A stretch of DNA of 64,000 nt from Phymorhynchus buccinoides (taxonomy: Eukaryota > Mollusca > Gastropoda > Neogastropoda > Raphitomidae). This document shows, piece by piece, positions 46,326 to 57,227 of the stretch. Numbering within the stretch: the stretch's first letter is position 1; every line of letters starts with the position of its first letter. The stretch is from positions 1,547,013 to 1,611,012 of the forward strand of contig CM065694.1 in NCBI GenBank assembly GCA_017654935.2. The letters run 5' to 3'. Made by a program: the position numbers and the translations under genes. Below the pieces are notes generated by a model. The model was not told where the DNA came from, made no database searches, and saw nothing but the letters and a program-made list of their open reading frames with translations.

Positions 46326-46800
46326 AATGATAATGAAGATGATGAAGAAGACAACAACTACAATGATGACAACGATGATGACGACAACGATGATGATGAT
46401 GATGATGGTGATGATGATAATGAAGATGATAATGAAGATGATAAAGAAGACAACAACTACACTGATGACGATAACAATGATGATGATGATGATGATGAAG
46501 AAGAAATGATGAAGAAGAAGATAAAGAGCAAAAGAAAAACAAGATGAAGAAGTACGAGGATAAGAGGAGGAAAAAGAGAAGGGAAAAAAAGAAAAGTAAA
46601 AGGAGGAAGTGAAGGAAAGAGGAGGAGGAGGGCAAGGACAAGAAAGAGGAGGAGGGCAAGGACAAGAAAGCAGACGACGAAAAGACCAAGAAGATGAAAC
46701 GATGATGGGTGTGACGAAGAAGAGAGACATGAAGAAAAACAGAGAAAAAACGATAAAGAAGAAGGATGAGGAGAAAACGACTGGTGTTTAAATGATAGAG
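46083..46800. repeat. (GAT/GAC/GAA)n tract upstream of exon 8
   Basis: About 700 bp of purine-rich trinucleotide repeat on the plus strand. A roughly 110-bp compound unit (AAGAAGACAACAACTACAAT, GATGACAACGATGACGACG) repeats about four times. It is a pyrimidine-rich region upstream of the exon 8 acceptor on the transcribed strand. The Asp-rich open frame is artefactual. Confidence 0.9.
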
Positions 46801-46865
46801 AGCATTTACCATGGGTGGTCTAGTGGCGACTAGACTACACCTTCGCCCATATGTTTTGCTTGTGG

Positions 46866-47205
46866 TTGTGTGAGCTCTCTTCTTCTTCTTCTTCTTCTGC
46901 CTTCCCAGGCCATATAGCCATAATGGGTAAGGTACGGTTTTCAGTTTTCACTGGTCTCCCCGCTGCGTACAGCCGACACATTCTGATTTTGGAGGAGCTC
47001 AAAGGAGAAAAATTATTTTGATTTTTTTTTTTTTTAAAGGCAGGAGAATGGGCCAAAAAGTCAGAAAGATAGATGACAGAAAGCGAAGGGAAAAGGCAGA
47101 CTCAAAGAGAGTAGCAGATTAGAGGAAGTTACAAGTACAGAACTTCCAGAAGGTGGGGGAACTATGTTTACGAAAGACCCCCTCGGTATCCCCACGGGGA
47201 GATCT
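46866..47205 (-). mobile_element. SINE family A variant, reversed
   Basis: Reverse copy of the variant at 24083: (TTC)n at 46878, GCATATAGCC-like block, then CACAGAACTTCCAGAAGG-like and CCCCACGGGG at the far end. Confidence 0.75.
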
Positions 47206-47651
47206 CTCTTATTCGAAGCCTTAATTGAAATTGAAGGTTGCTGGCTTGCGGCAAATTGTCTATTGAAGTGCTCACTTAGACAGCACCTTTCTCACATGAT
47301 GTTCAAGACACACTGACCCAGCACATACAAGTCCCTTGATTCTTTTTCCACCAGGTGTGACCCACATACACATGCCCCCAAATTCAAAGTGAGGCTTCTC
47401 TTCAAAGTCTCTGTCTCGTTTTTGAATTTGGGGGCATTTGCATGGGAGTCACACCCGATCAAAATAAGATTTCTTACCAGCGAGAGAGGGAAACACGCGA
47501 AAACCGTGATTCTTCACTCATGGTGGGTTTTTAAGCTCTAGAACCCATTAATAACACCAAGATCAGATGATGAATTAGCACTCCTACCAATTCATATTTC
47601 AAATGAATGAAACCAACCTAACACAGTAAACAAAAAATGCAGTCGACTTAC

Positions 47652-47712
47652 ATGTGAAAAACAGCTGCGAGACAGAACCTTTGCTCTCCTCGGTTGACGT
47701 AACAGAGAACAC
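47652..47712 (-). CDS. Exon 7: FN3-4, G strand
   Basis: A 61-bp micro-exon, phase 0-1, encoding VFSVTSTEESKGSVSQLFFT. Acceptor GCGCAG|GTG, donor ACAT|GTAAGT. Its phases fit exons 6 and 8 and its content completes FN3-4. A U2 snRNA gene sits in the intron between this exon and exon 6 on the same strand. Confidence 0.8.
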
Positions 47713-47860
47713 CTGCGCAGATATCATTCCAAATTTACGTAATTTATTCAGTTTTACAGCCAACCCAGCCTCATTGGGTGGCCTAAAGGCTGTGGCCACA
47801 TGAAACAAAGAAGCATGTTCATGAACAAGCGCGGATTTGCAATCGTTTGTGGCGTGCGAC

Positions 47861-47985
47861 AATTGAAAACGAAACATCATTTTAAAGAGCAGCCTCAATT
47901 TGAAGTGCAGCCTCGATTTGAAGTGCGACAATTTTGGACCTACCGACAGACCGACAAAGTGAGTTAAGGTTTGTGGCTTGTGCCA
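47861..47985 (+). repeat. Direct repeat flanking U2, copy 1
   Basis: About 120 bp (CATCATTTTAAAGAGCAGCC, TCGATTTGAAGTGCGACAAT, GTTTGTGGCTTGTGCCACAA) repeated in the same orientation at 48525-48702, with U2 between. Confidence 0.85.
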
Positions 47986-48049
47986 CAAACAAAAACGGAG
48001 GAAAGAAAGTTTCATTGACATTTTCATTGGATTTTCTCCCCTTGGGGAG

Positions 48050-48237
48050 AGTGGGCCGATCCTGGAGGTACTGCAATACCAGGCCAACCCGTGGCGAAGG
48101 TGGAGCAAGCCCCTGACACTTCGCCGAGGTTCAAAAATCAGTTTAATATCGAAGCCCCCGATAGGGAGCGTATCAGATATTAAGCTGATAAGAACAGATA
48201 CTACACTTTGATCTTAGCCAAAAGGCCGAGAAGCGAT
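48050..48237 (-). ncRNA. U2: U2 spliceosomal RNA gene
   Basis: The minus strand reads ATCGCTTCTCGGCCTTTTGG, CTAAGATCAAAGTGTAGTAT and CTGTTCTTATCAGCTTAATA, the U2 5' domain including the GTGTAGTA branch-site-pairing box. It continues with GATATTAAACTGATTTTTGA (Sm region) and the 3' stem-loops (GGGGCTTGCTCCACC, GGCCTGGTATTGCAGTACC). Length is about 188 nt, as expected. The ATCAAAG form is as in invertebrate U2. It lies in intron 6 in the same orientation as the host gene. All core elements look intact, so it could be active. Confidence 0.92.
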
Positions 48238-48320
48238 AAAAGTCAACGGTTTCATGAACCTCAGCCAATCCACGACGTGACGTCGTATTTCTAAGCTGTT
48301 TTAATTTGCATTTTGACTGT
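48238..48320 (-). promoter_or_regulatory. Candidate U2 proximal promoter region
   Basis: The 80 bp upstream of the U2 start contain TACGACGTCACGTCGTGG-like palindromic sequence at about -45 to -60 and GATTGGCTGAGGTTCATG nearer the start. snRNA promoters use a proximal element at this distance, but its sequence is lineage-specific and I cannot confirm it. Confidence 0.3.
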
Positions 48321-48524
48321 ATAAGAATTATTATAATTGTATCTCTGTTGCATTTTACCTTACTTTGTATACATTCATTTATGTACAAATTAAACTTTTA
48401 GCGTTGCTGTATTTGAAAATGTAGCATTTTAGGAATAGAAAGACTCTTTGAAACGGTTATACTTAAAGTTGACTGCAAATTCAAGTGATACTATTAACAG
48501 CTTTTCGGATCCACAACGAGGCTA

Positions 48525-48702
48525 AGTTGAAAACTAAACATCATTTTAAAGAGCAGCCTCAATTTGAAGTGTAGCCTCGTTTTGAAGTGCGACAATTTTG
48601 TAGCCTCGATTTGAAGTGCGACAATTTTGGACCGACCAACCGACCGACCGACAGACCGACAAAGTGAGTTATAGGTTTGTGGCTTGTGCCACAAACAATA
48701 AA
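48525..48702 (+). repeat. Direct repeat flanking U2, copy 2
   Basis: Longer version of 47861-47985: the GAAGTGCGACAATTTTG segment is doubled and the (CCGA)n stretch is expanded (CCAACCGACCGACCGACAGA). Confidence 0.85.
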
Positions 48703-49130
48703 CTTCATTTATAAAACAAAACAAACAAAACAACCAACAACAACAAACTCACAAATTAAGCGCACGTACACACAACTAAATGTTTCCATACGGCAAACAC
48801 CGTAAATAAGTCAAAGAAAGAAGAACAAAATAAGCGGGCGCGTTTCCGTGCATAAGACTCGTCAGTTAATTGTAATCGTACAATATAACAAACGTAAGAG
48901 CCAAGAATGCCAGACATTCCCCTTTCAAAATCATCCCCAAATCCTTTGAACAGCAACTAAATTAAAATACTCTTAAAAATTCAAAGAAAAAAATCATACC
49001 ACAAAATATTCCTATTTATTCATCATTCCCAGATTTTGTTTAATTATCAGAAGACGAAAAAACCCGATAAATATGTTACCGTCAGGCATTCCTCTTTATC
49101 CGTCATCAATCACACACAAAAATCACATGG

Positions 49131-49187
49131 TGGGAGCAACCCGAATTTCACAGAGATGCCTCTGTGACAATAATGTACCTAATACTA
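49131..49187 (+). mobile_element. tRNA-derived SINE, truncated copy
   Basis: Plus-strand 3' end only: GGGAGCAACCCGAATTTCAC, GAGATGCCTCTGTGAC and a GTACCTAATAC tail. The tRNA head is absent. Confidence 0.7.
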
Positions 49188-49257
49188 ATAATAATAACAG
49201 AATTATTTAATAAATAAAAAAAATTCAAACGATTAAAAATAAAAAACGCCACAAAAC

Positions 49258-49487
49258 CTGCACAAAGTAGTTCACTCCCCCTTGCAGATCCCCGGGGGAG
49301 AAGCTGTAGGTGCTGCCCTCTGCCTGCTGTTTGGGCACCACGTGCGAGATCTCCGTGTCCTCCGGCTCCACGGGGTTGGTGAGACTGACGCGGAACGAGT
49401 CGAAAAATCCCTTGAGCGGCACCTCCCAGGTGAGGTCCAGGGCCCGCACCGCGCCCGCCCCCTGCAGGTTCCTCGGGGACTCTGGGG
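49258..49487 (-). CDS. Exon 6: FN3-4, A to F strands
   Basis: 230 bp, phase 1-0. It opens A-PESPRNLQGAG, then LDLTWEVPLKGFFDSFRVS, and ends PGDLQGGVNYFVQ just before the G strand. The acceptor CCCGCAG|CC follows an unusually pure poly-C/CT tract (49495-49550). Donor GTGCAG|GTTTTG. The G strand is on exon 7. Confidence 0.87.
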
Positions 49488-49619
49488 CTGCGGGAAGGAA
49501 GAGGGGGGGGGGAGGTGGGAAGGGGCGGGGGGGGGGTGGAGGGGGGGGGCAAAGCAAGACATGCTTGTGTTACAGAGGGTACGCTTGCTACGTCGACGTG
49601 CATACCAAAGAAGCGGATA

Positions 49620-50400
49620 AAAGAACCCCGTTTGATAGTGAATTTAACCCCTTGACTGCCGTGAAACATATCACGTACATATCATTGATGACGTCATCAA
49701 ATGAAGAGGGAAAACTGATATGATGGCTTTTGCTCTAACACATTCAATAGAGTTATAACTTATATCCCCGGATCATTTATGCCAGATTGGCTCTATCTGT
49801 TGTCATGATTTGTACAATTATTTTTTCTTTAATTTTCTCTGGCATTCAATGGGTTAAAAAAAGAAAAGAAAAAAGGGGATTTCAATGGAGAAGACAATGG
49901 TAAACAAGATATAGATTCACATGGAAAACATAGTTAATCTCTGAAACCTAAGACGAATTTTGATGTGTGGTCAATGAGAAAAAGCTTAAACCTAGCCTAA
50001 GCTTGAAAAGGGTTTTGAAACACACGACGCAAAAGAGAGTTAGTGATAACATAACCATACTCCAAGCACAGGAACAAGTCGTTGCTATAATGACGATTGA
50101 GCATGCATTGAAACTACTCTCTTACAAGTCATACATGCAGGGATGTGAGAGGACCCAAAATAAAAAAGCTTACTGGATCCATGGGCCACCTCGGGCCCCC
50201 GGTGGGGACTGCGCAGTAGGAGTGTAAAGAGCATAAATGTGGTGTGTGTGACTGTGTAAATAAAGTGTAAAGCTCTATAAACAAGGTGTGTGTGTATGTG
50301 TGCATGTGTCTATGAGTATGTGAGTCAAGTGTAAACACTAGGTGTGTGTGTGTGTGACTATAAATAAGTATGTGAACAAAGTTTAAAGACTAATATTATG
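49620..50400. other. Intron 5, no recognised feature
   Basis: Unique-looking sequence, with a TATCACGTACATATCATTGA segment and GT-rich patches after 50240. No gene recognised. Confidence 0.5.
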
Positions 50401-50402
50401 CA

Positions 50403-50422
50403 TGTATAGATGAGTGTGTCAC

Positions 50423-50498
<76 letters not shown>

Positions 50499-50634
50499 TT
50501 AAGTATGTGAACAAAGTTTAAAGACTATATAGGCCTAGAGCAGCAGATGTGTGTATGAGACTTGAGTGTGTGTGTGTACATATGTGTGTGAGCAAAGTGA
50601 AACTGCATGATGTATTAGCAGATGTGTGCGAGAG

Positions 50635-50731
<97 letters not shown>

Positions 50732-50765
50732 GAAAAGGGGAAACTGTGTGTGTGCGTGCGTGTGC
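50403..50765. repeat. (GA)n microsatellites
   Basis: Two GA tracts (50441-50494, 50639-50728) each preceded by GTGTGTG and sharing AAGTATGTGAACAAAGT-type flanks, so the flank plus tract was probably duplicated. Confidence 0.9.
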
Positions 50766-50819
50766 GTGTTTCTCACTCAACGAGTCATTGGAGTTTGAAG
50801 AAGCACCTTTGAAAAATTT

Positions 50820-51405
50820 CAAAGATAACGCTTAATTCATGCTTCGAATCTTCGCAATGTCATGGTCCTTTTTTTTATTTTACGTGGTCAAACACAGCAG
50901 CCTTTCCTCCTGTTTGCATAGCTGCCCGTCACAATCAACTTTCCCGAGTTTCCGATTCAACTTTATTGATGAAATCGCTGACAGACACGTATCTTAATGA
51001 CCTCCACAGTTTCATCCAGCCAAGCCCAGTCAAATTTGTATCGGCATCCTTTGTCGGTCTCCTCGATATTCACATCGATAGTGCGATGAATAGTTTTCAT
51101 TGTTGCGGATAAAACAATCGCTCAAGATCACTCGCCTGCACCGCCATCGAACAAACGCCAAGCGTATGAGAATCGCGCAGTCATTGGGCGAAATTGACCA
51201 ATCACAAAGAAGCTTACGATTTTCAGGCAAGGGAGAGTACTACGAGCTAAATTCTGCTTTCAGGTTGTTTGTAAGCGTGCGGGAACGTCGGCGAAATCGA
51301 TCGTCATTACGTTTTTTTGCTTTCGTTTTCTTGGGGGGGCTTTCCCGATTAGAAAAAGCGCATTTACGCGTTTACGCGTAACTCTCACATCCCTGTACAT
51401 GTATA
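50820..51405. other. Intron 5, unassigned segment before the U4-like sequence
   Basis: No coding exon. Unusually rich in CGAT-type words (51060-51310) compared with its surroundings. I could not assign it. Confidence 0.45.
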
Positions 51406-51411
51406 AATATC

Positions 51412-51472
51412 ATACTTGTGGCGGTATCATAGCCGATGAGGTTTAACTGAGGCGTGGTTACCGCTACACCTA
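51412..51472 (+). ncRNA. U4-like snRNA 5' domain, probably a pseudogene
   Basis: GGCGGTATCATAGCCGATGA, GGTTTAACTGAGGCGTGG and TTACCGCTA follow the U4 5' stem-loop (GGCAGTATCGTAGCC, ATGAGGTTTATCCGAGGCG, ATTATTGCTA). The outer GCC/GGC stem and GA of the kink-turn are kept. The U4/U6 stem II region and a clear Sm site are not. A different hairpin (ACTGGAG ... CTCCAGT) follows at 51499-51535. It could be a retrocopy fused to other sequence or a diverged RNA. Confidence 0.5.
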
Positions 51473-51629
51473 TCTGCATTGTTAAAAAATCGGGACTTTA
51501 CTGGAGTTGCACTGCCTCTGGGCATTGCCTCCAGTATTGTTCCCACCATCTTTGCATCTACAAATGTCCCATATGTGTCTGTTCCAGACCGAGAGGACGT
51601 AAAACACCATTTTTCATTCTTGAAACTAC

Positions 51630-51970
51630 TCTCAAGATGACAACGAAGCTGGCACTTAAAGAAGCCAACAGTAGAGAACTGAAGAAGACATGATGATCAA
51701 AACGAAGGGACAGTACGAGTGATGGAACAGAGATAAACTACTGTCAAGATGACAACGAAGCTGGCACTTAAAGAAGCCGACAGTAGAGAACTGAAGAAGA
51801 CATGATGATCAAAACGAAGGGACAGTAAGAGTGATGGAACAGAGATAAACTACTGTCAAGATGACAACGAAGCTGGCACTTAAAGAAGACGACAGTAGAG
51901 AACTGAAGAAGACATGATGATCAAAACAAAGGGACAGTAAGAGTGATGGAACAGAGATAAACTTTAGTCT
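51630..51970. repeat. Tandem repeat, about 112 bp, three copies
   Basis: Unit: CAAGATGACAACGAAGCTGG, CACTTAAAGAAGCC, GTAGAGAACTGAAGAAGACA, TGATGGAACAGAGATAAAC. The copies are nearly identical. Confidence 0.9.
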
Positions 51971-52289
51971 GAGAAACCGTCTTAGGACAGCCATTGGCTT
52001 TTAACTGATGATGTGAACAATCAATAACATTTGCTTTGTTAGTCACCACAACCCCAGTTGTACAATTCTACACTGACAGTAGTACCACATTCCCAACTTC
52101 ATAAGCATACACACAATACTCTCACTTTTACAGCCGCATGATCATAGGGTAGGTTCACAGGGGAGGAAACAACAAAAAGAATGATAAGCACATCTTAAGC
52201 CTTTGAACAAAGCCTATCATAAGACTCATAATCCACATCCCATCATTCACCTTTCAAGCAGTGTACATTTTAATGCATCCACCAAACCA

Positions 52290-52529
52290 TAATGAGTCAA
52301 AACGGTCCATCTCCAGATAGTCCATTGACATATTATGGAACATATTGCGAAAACTAATAACTGTCATAAATTTTTTAAAAGACTGAAGAAATATAAATAG
52401 CATAATTATTTATTCACCATTTTATATTATGTTCTGCCTTTTTTAATACAGGATATCATTTTTCGCAATATGATCAATAATAAGTCAATGGCCTGTGTGG
52501 AGACAGTCTGTTTTGACTCCATGGCATCG
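52290..52529. mobile_element. Palindromic MITE family C, copy 3
   Basis: Ends GAGTCAAAACGG and CTGTTTTGACTC are inverted repeats. The interior shares the ATAGTCCATTGACATATTAT and AAAACTAATAACT blocks with the other copies. It lies in intron 5 near exon 5. Confidence 0.65.
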
Positions 52530-52827
52530 CATTATTTAATTATAATTCATTTACTGTAAAGCCTCATGCATACCACAGAAAAAAAATTGAAATACCATGC
52601 GTTTATAAACTGTCATTTCTTTCTTTAGGAAAACTTAAAACAATGCGGAGGCCATACTTTACATGCAAAAGTGTTTCTGAACAACAAGGAATGGACTGGA
52701 ATAACTGAAGCATAGATCGTACATTCCACATCAACCATGCTTCTGCCGCTATGACACCTATGTTCAGCAAACGTCTTAGCACAATTCGTCTTCACCCCAA
52801 GACACACTACAGACATGCGTAAAACAC

Positions 52828-53005
52828 CTGTATTGTGGCGCACTGTGGAGGCTCCGCTGCGAATTGTCTGCTTCACAGCGTAGACAGCGACAGAGTACAG
52901 CTGGCCCGGTTCACCAGCCACGTCAAACTGACAAGGAGACGATGAACACGTGGTGTTGGTCAAGGTACTGCCTTCTGCCAAACTGTATTTCACCTCGTAC
53001 GAATC
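52828..53005 (-). CDS. Exon 5: FN3-3, second part
   Basis: 178 bp, phase 0-1. It encodes DSYEVKYSLAEGS, a NTTCSSSPCQF segment with two close cysteines, then GQLYSVAVYAVKQ and the end VRHNTG. The two cysteines may form a small disulphide loop (inference). Acceptor TTGTCCAG|GAT; donor ACAG|GTGTTT is weak. The acceptor lies in a 34-bp tandem repeat (52990-53145) that copies the exon start. Confidence 0.87.
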
Positions 53006-53145
53006 CTGGACAAAAACGGCAAGCACAGGTCAAACAAATCCTGGACAAAAAGGCAAGCACAGGTCACACAAATCCTGGACAAAAAGGCAAGCACAGGTCA
53101 AACAAATGCTGGACAAAAAGGCAAGCAAGGTCAAACAAATCCTTG
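52985..53145 (-). repeat. Exon-5-head tandem repeat with acceptors
   Basis: Four to five 34-bp units, AAATCCTGGACAAAAAGGC and AAGCACAGGTCA. On the minus strand each carries TTTGTCCAG followed by GATT, the start of exon 5. The lowest copy is the true acceptor. In two of the others the AG is kept; one has CTTGAC instead. Confidence 0.85.
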
Positions 53146-53146
53146 A

Positions 53147-53194
53147 CAAACACACACACACTGACACTGACACACACATACACACACACTGATA

Positions 53195-53270
<76 letters not shown>
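53147..53270. repeat. (CA)n microsatellite in intron 4
   Basis: Starts three bases beyond the exon 4 donor; reads (GT)n on the transcribed strand. Confidence 0.95.
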
Positions 53271-53272
<2 letters not shown>

Positions 53273-53273
53273 C

Positions 53274-53362
53274 CTGCAGACTGTTGTTGCCGGGTTGCCA
53301 GGAAGCTGTCAGTGTCTCCGTGCTCACAGCACTCACAGTCAGGTTCTCTGGAATGCCAGGGG
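53274..53362 (-). CDS. Exon 4: FN3-3, first part
   Basis: 89 bp, phase 1-0. It encodes [13 protein letters not shown] and [13 protein letters not shown], the A-B strands with core Trp. Sequons NLT and NNS. Acceptor TTTCAG|CC. The donor CTGCAG|GTAGGT runs directly into a (GT)n microsatellite on the transcribed strand, so intron 4 opens with a long GT repeat. Confidence 0.87.
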
Positions 53363-53899
53363 CTGAAACATCATTAATAATGATGTCAAAGATGGTAAGG
53401 ATGGTGGTGAGGTGGAGGAGGATAGCGATGATGATCATGATCATGATGATGATGACCATGGTGAGGAAGATGATGATGACAATTTTGAACTACAAAGACA
53501 ATGATGATGATAAAGATAATCAAAATGAACCGCCATGAAACTCAAACAGCAGAGCCTCATATTGTCGGTACGCCCGCGCCATTCATGCATACTTTTTGAA
53601 AATTATGCATGCTTACACCTTGTAATGCACCTGTCTGACACATGCCAGTTACTGAGAGAGAAAGATTGATAGAGAGATATAGAGATAGAGAGAGAGAGAA
53701 CGTCATTTCAATCAGATTTTTTCTTTCTTTTTCCATCAGGCCACAAATACATCATAACATTATACGTCATGCAGTCATCCTAAAAAGGTTCTGTATCATT
53801 GTATGCACAAAAACGTGCATGTCTTTCATTCTTTGTTTTCTTTTTCTAGATCTACAACTACATGACTGTAAAGTTATGGGCTAAACTCATACATATCCA

Positions 53900-53907
53900 A
53901 ATGTCCC

Positions 53908-53960
<53 letters not shown>

Positions 53961-55240
53961 CATCTCTCTCTTTTATACAACATGTGTGCAAAATACTACC
54001 TTGATGTTTTATGGCAATACTAGTTCAGTTCTGTTCAGACACATAACCTGATGCACGTCTTCACGCACACACATATGCCTACATGCGTAACGCATTGCAT
54101 TAATTTAGGTTTAAAGTTTTAGTAATGGCCCATCACTTTAAAAATGACTTTGCTGACTATGGCCAGACTGTACCATTTACATTCACGAGAATCTCGACCC
54201 GCGAGACGTGCGTGTTAGCCACTTCCTACACTGCTGCTTGCCGTTTACTGTGTCAAAATTGGTCTAGTTTTCACAAAGTTATGATTTCTTTAAGTCAACA
54301 ATACAAAATTTAGTTGTCCAACTAAGAATTATGGCGTCTGTTGAACAATATCGTACACGATTATGGCAATTTTGACGGCTTTTTAGTGAGGTAACTTGTA
54401 GAAATTGATCGAGTAGGGGGTGAATGTGACCTAGATAACAGACTTCGAAGCTCTCGAAGCCAAAATCGATGATCTGACACCAACGATTATCGCGAAAGTG
54501 CATGCCGTCAGCTGAATGGCTACAGTATAGAAATCATAGAGAAACTGTTGTAGGCTGCACTGTTTGCAAAGCCTATCTTTGCAACGAACATTGTTTTGCA
54601 CAGTTTTATGGCACATAGCTGTAGTAGACTGAATATTCAGTTCTCTGGTTCCAAGGAGTCTTCTTGATTGATTTTTTACATTCATTTTTTATTTATTTTT
54701 TTATATATTTTTTTGGCACATTTTGCCATCACGTGACATTTTATTGTATTTTTAAAGTAATCATTATAATGAATTTGAAATTAGTGTTTCTTTGTTACTT
54801 TTTCAGAGTATCAAGAGCATAATAGAAATAATTCAATGCATTTACAGACTGAAATTATATCTTTACTTTTTTTTAAAAATTACCTACTGTAGTGAATTGT
54901 GCAAGTTATTTCCATTGACATTTTGCAGAGAAGTTCCATTGCATAAAGCTTTGAGATTTTTTGTACGATGAAGAGAGTTTTGAATAAAGTTGCTTTGATT
55001 TAATAGTTTAAAAAAGAAAGAAAATATAACAACAAAATCTGAGTTTTGTGTAAAACTTGGGGAGTGTGCCTTATAATAAACAAGCTCAGAAAAATACGGT
55101 CCTTGCATTGATGCATGTTGAATGTCAATGTCTCTGTTACACTGGCACTTGGATGTCATTTCCCCGTGAGAGATAACAAAGTGATTTTGTTTTGATTCAT
55201 TGATTTGCTACACATCTGGCTTTCACCCGATGACGGTACA
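53900..55240. other. Intron 3, low-information stretch
   Basis: A C-run plus (CT)n at 53908-53960, AT-rich sequence, and a MITE scrap at 55020-55100 (AAAATCTGAGTTTTGTGTAA, GCCTTATAATAAAC, AAAAATACGG). No exon recognised. Confidence 0.55.
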
Positions 55241-55278
55241 TGGCTAAGTCACACTCCAGCCTGAAGGACGGAACGCAC

Positions 55279-55456
55279 CTGTAACGGCGGAGATGGAAGC
55301 TGAGCTGTTGCTGCGGACGCCCAGGGACACGGCCCGCATGGACAGCACGTAGGATCGCCCCGGCAACAGGTCAGTGAGGTTAAAGGTCAAGGGGTGACCG
55401 GACACGTTGGCCACAACTGTCTGCACGGTGCCGCTGTCCTCGCTCCGGTAATCCAG
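55279..55456 (-). CDS. Exon 3: FN3-2, second part
   Basis: 178 bp, phase 0-1. It encodes LDYRSEDSGTVQTVV followed by LTDLLPGRSYVLSMRAVSL and ends in SAVTG, the E-F-G part of an FN3. NVS, NLT and NSS sequons are visible. The acceptor is CCCACCAG|CTG and the donor ACAG|GTGCGT. On the transcribed strand the intron just upstream of the acceptor is a (GA)n tract (55510-55910), so the pyrimidine tract is very short. Confidence 0.87.
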
Positions 55457-55509
55457 CTGGTGGGTATTTTTCAACAGTCTCCGGTCAGTCTGTTGGCTTA
55501 GTCACATTT

Positions 55510-55524
55510 TCTCTCTCTCTTGTG

Positions 55525-55573
<49 letters not shown>

Positions 55574-55760
55574 TGTCTCTCTCTCTCTCTCTCTATGTCT
55601 CCCCCTCTCTCTCTCTTGCTCTCTCTCTGCCTCTATGTCTCCCCCCCCCTCTCTCTACTCTCTACTCTCTCTCTCTCTCTCTTGTCTCTCTCTTTCTCTC
55701 TCTCTATGTCTCTCTCTCTTGTCTCCCTCTCTCTCTCTCTCTCTTGTCTCTCTCTCTGTG

Positions 55761-55838
<78 letters not shown>

Positions 55839-55855
55839 CTCTCTCTCTCTGCCTC

Positions 55856-55912
<57 letters not shown>
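55510..55912. repeat. (CT)n tract upstream of exon 3
   Basis: About 400 bp of CT repeat with TTGT and TATG interruptions. It reads (GA)n on the transcribed strand. Confidence 0.95.
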
Positions 55913-56121
55913 GGTCCTGTAAGCAATTGTACAAATATGGCTAATCAATATCGGTAAACACAGAAACATAGACTCAGCCTTACAAGACAATTAAGATTTT
56001 AAAAAATTACATGGAAAAAAAAACCCACACATTAAACATGTACTTTGACAGATTCCAGGAAAGCAAGTGATTGGGAAGGTCAATTCCAAATGGTCTTGTG
56101 AGCAAGCTTACAGCTACATCC

Positions 56122-56368
56122 TTAACCCTTTCACTGCCAATGTCGCATTTTAGCACCACAATGATTTAACACCAATGTTACGAAAAGGCCTCAAACCAGG
56201 GTCTGTTATCCAAAGAGCCTATTTTCATAATTTTGGGAGGTAAGGATAGGTCTTACTTTAAATATGTCACAGAGGAATCCCCACTATTGCAGATGATTTT
56301 TTTTCTCTACCCAGTTAAGTTTAATGGATTTTTGTTGCTGAAAAATGGCTGGCGGCAAAAGGGTTAAT
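56122..56368 (+). mobile_element. piggyBac-type MITE, copy 2
   Basis: TTAACCCTTTCACTGCCA at the left and GGCGGCAAAAGGGTTAA at the right, in intron 2. Internal sequence matches copy 1, including the CATAATTTTGGGAGGTAAGG block. Confidence 0.75.
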
Positions 56369-56604
56369 GCCAATGAAACAAAGACCTTGCCTACAACAGA
56401 TCTAAACCAAAAATTACAAAAGCACGTAATCAAGTTTGTGTCTGTGTGTATGTGTGTGCGTGTGTATGTGTGTGCTTGTTTTTAACTTTTCTATTGTTTT
56501 TGTAAAGCACATTGAACTTTAAGGCAATGCACTATACAAGTTTCCTAAATAAATAAAGCATGTGTGTGAAGTTGGGGGTGGCGGGTGGGCGGGGGTGTCG
56601 TCAC

Positions 56605-56705
56605 CTCATAGTGGTTCTGAGTACTGTTGTAGCCAGGGTCCCAGGTGAGCTCCAAGGAGGAGGACGTTCTGGACGGCGCCTCCAGGTTTTCTGGGGGCAG
56701 CGGCA
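56605..56705 (-). CDS. Exon 2: FN3-2, first part
   Basis: 101 bp, phase 1-0. It opens after TTTGCAG with V-PLPPENLEAPS and carries LELTWDPGYNSTQNHYE, the FN3 B strand with its core Trp and the start of the C strand. The donor is TATGAG|GTGACG. An NST glycosylation site is present. Joined to exon 3 it reads NHYE-LDYRSED, a continuous C strand. A SINE-like repeat with a 13-bp target duplication begins about 60 bp upstream. Confidence 0.88.
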
Positions 56706-56765
56706 CTGCAAACACATCACACAATGTTGAATAATAATGAGGCTGGGAGGTTGTAAGATAATGCC

Positions 56766-57084
56766 CCCCCCGTGGGGATACCGGGGGGTCTTTTGTATAA
56801 ATAGTTCCCCCACCTTCTGGAAGTTCTGTGCTTGTAACTTCTTCTAATCTGTCACTCTCTTTGACTCTGCCTTTTCCCTTTGCTAACTGTCATCTACTAT
56901 ATTTCTGCCTTACCAGTCCATTCTCCTGCCTTTTTTCACGAAACATTTTCAAAAACATTTCCTCCAGCCGAAGTCAGACTTGCTGGGCCTAACTATTTCT
57001 TAGTTAGGCGCATAACGGCACATCTGCGCTCATAATTGACAGGAAACTGTTTGAGCAATCAAAGAAGAAGAAGAAGAAGAAGAA
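56766..57084 (+). mobile_element. SINE family A with 13-bp target duplication
   Basis: Flanked by GTAAGATAATGCC at 56753-56765 and 57085-57097. The body runs CCCCGTGGGGATACCGGGG, CTTCTGGAAGTTCTGTGC, TTAGTTAGGCGCATAACGG to (AAG)n. The duplication and the simple tail show it moved by retroposition. Confidence 0.85.
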
Positions 57085-57227
57085 GTAAGATAATGCCATA
57101 AACAAAGACACCAAACCCTCCCTTCAAAAGATGCACAATCTTCTAAACCAGGGCCGCCACAGGCACCAAATCAGGAGTTTCCGAGTTTGTTCCTCTGTGC
57201 CTGACACCTGCGCAGAGCTAGGTGATT

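Noticed and set aside
46077..46800. Asp-rich or Ile/Val-rich proteins of 140-258 codons
   Set aside because: Pure products of GAT/GAA trinucleotide repeats read in different frames.
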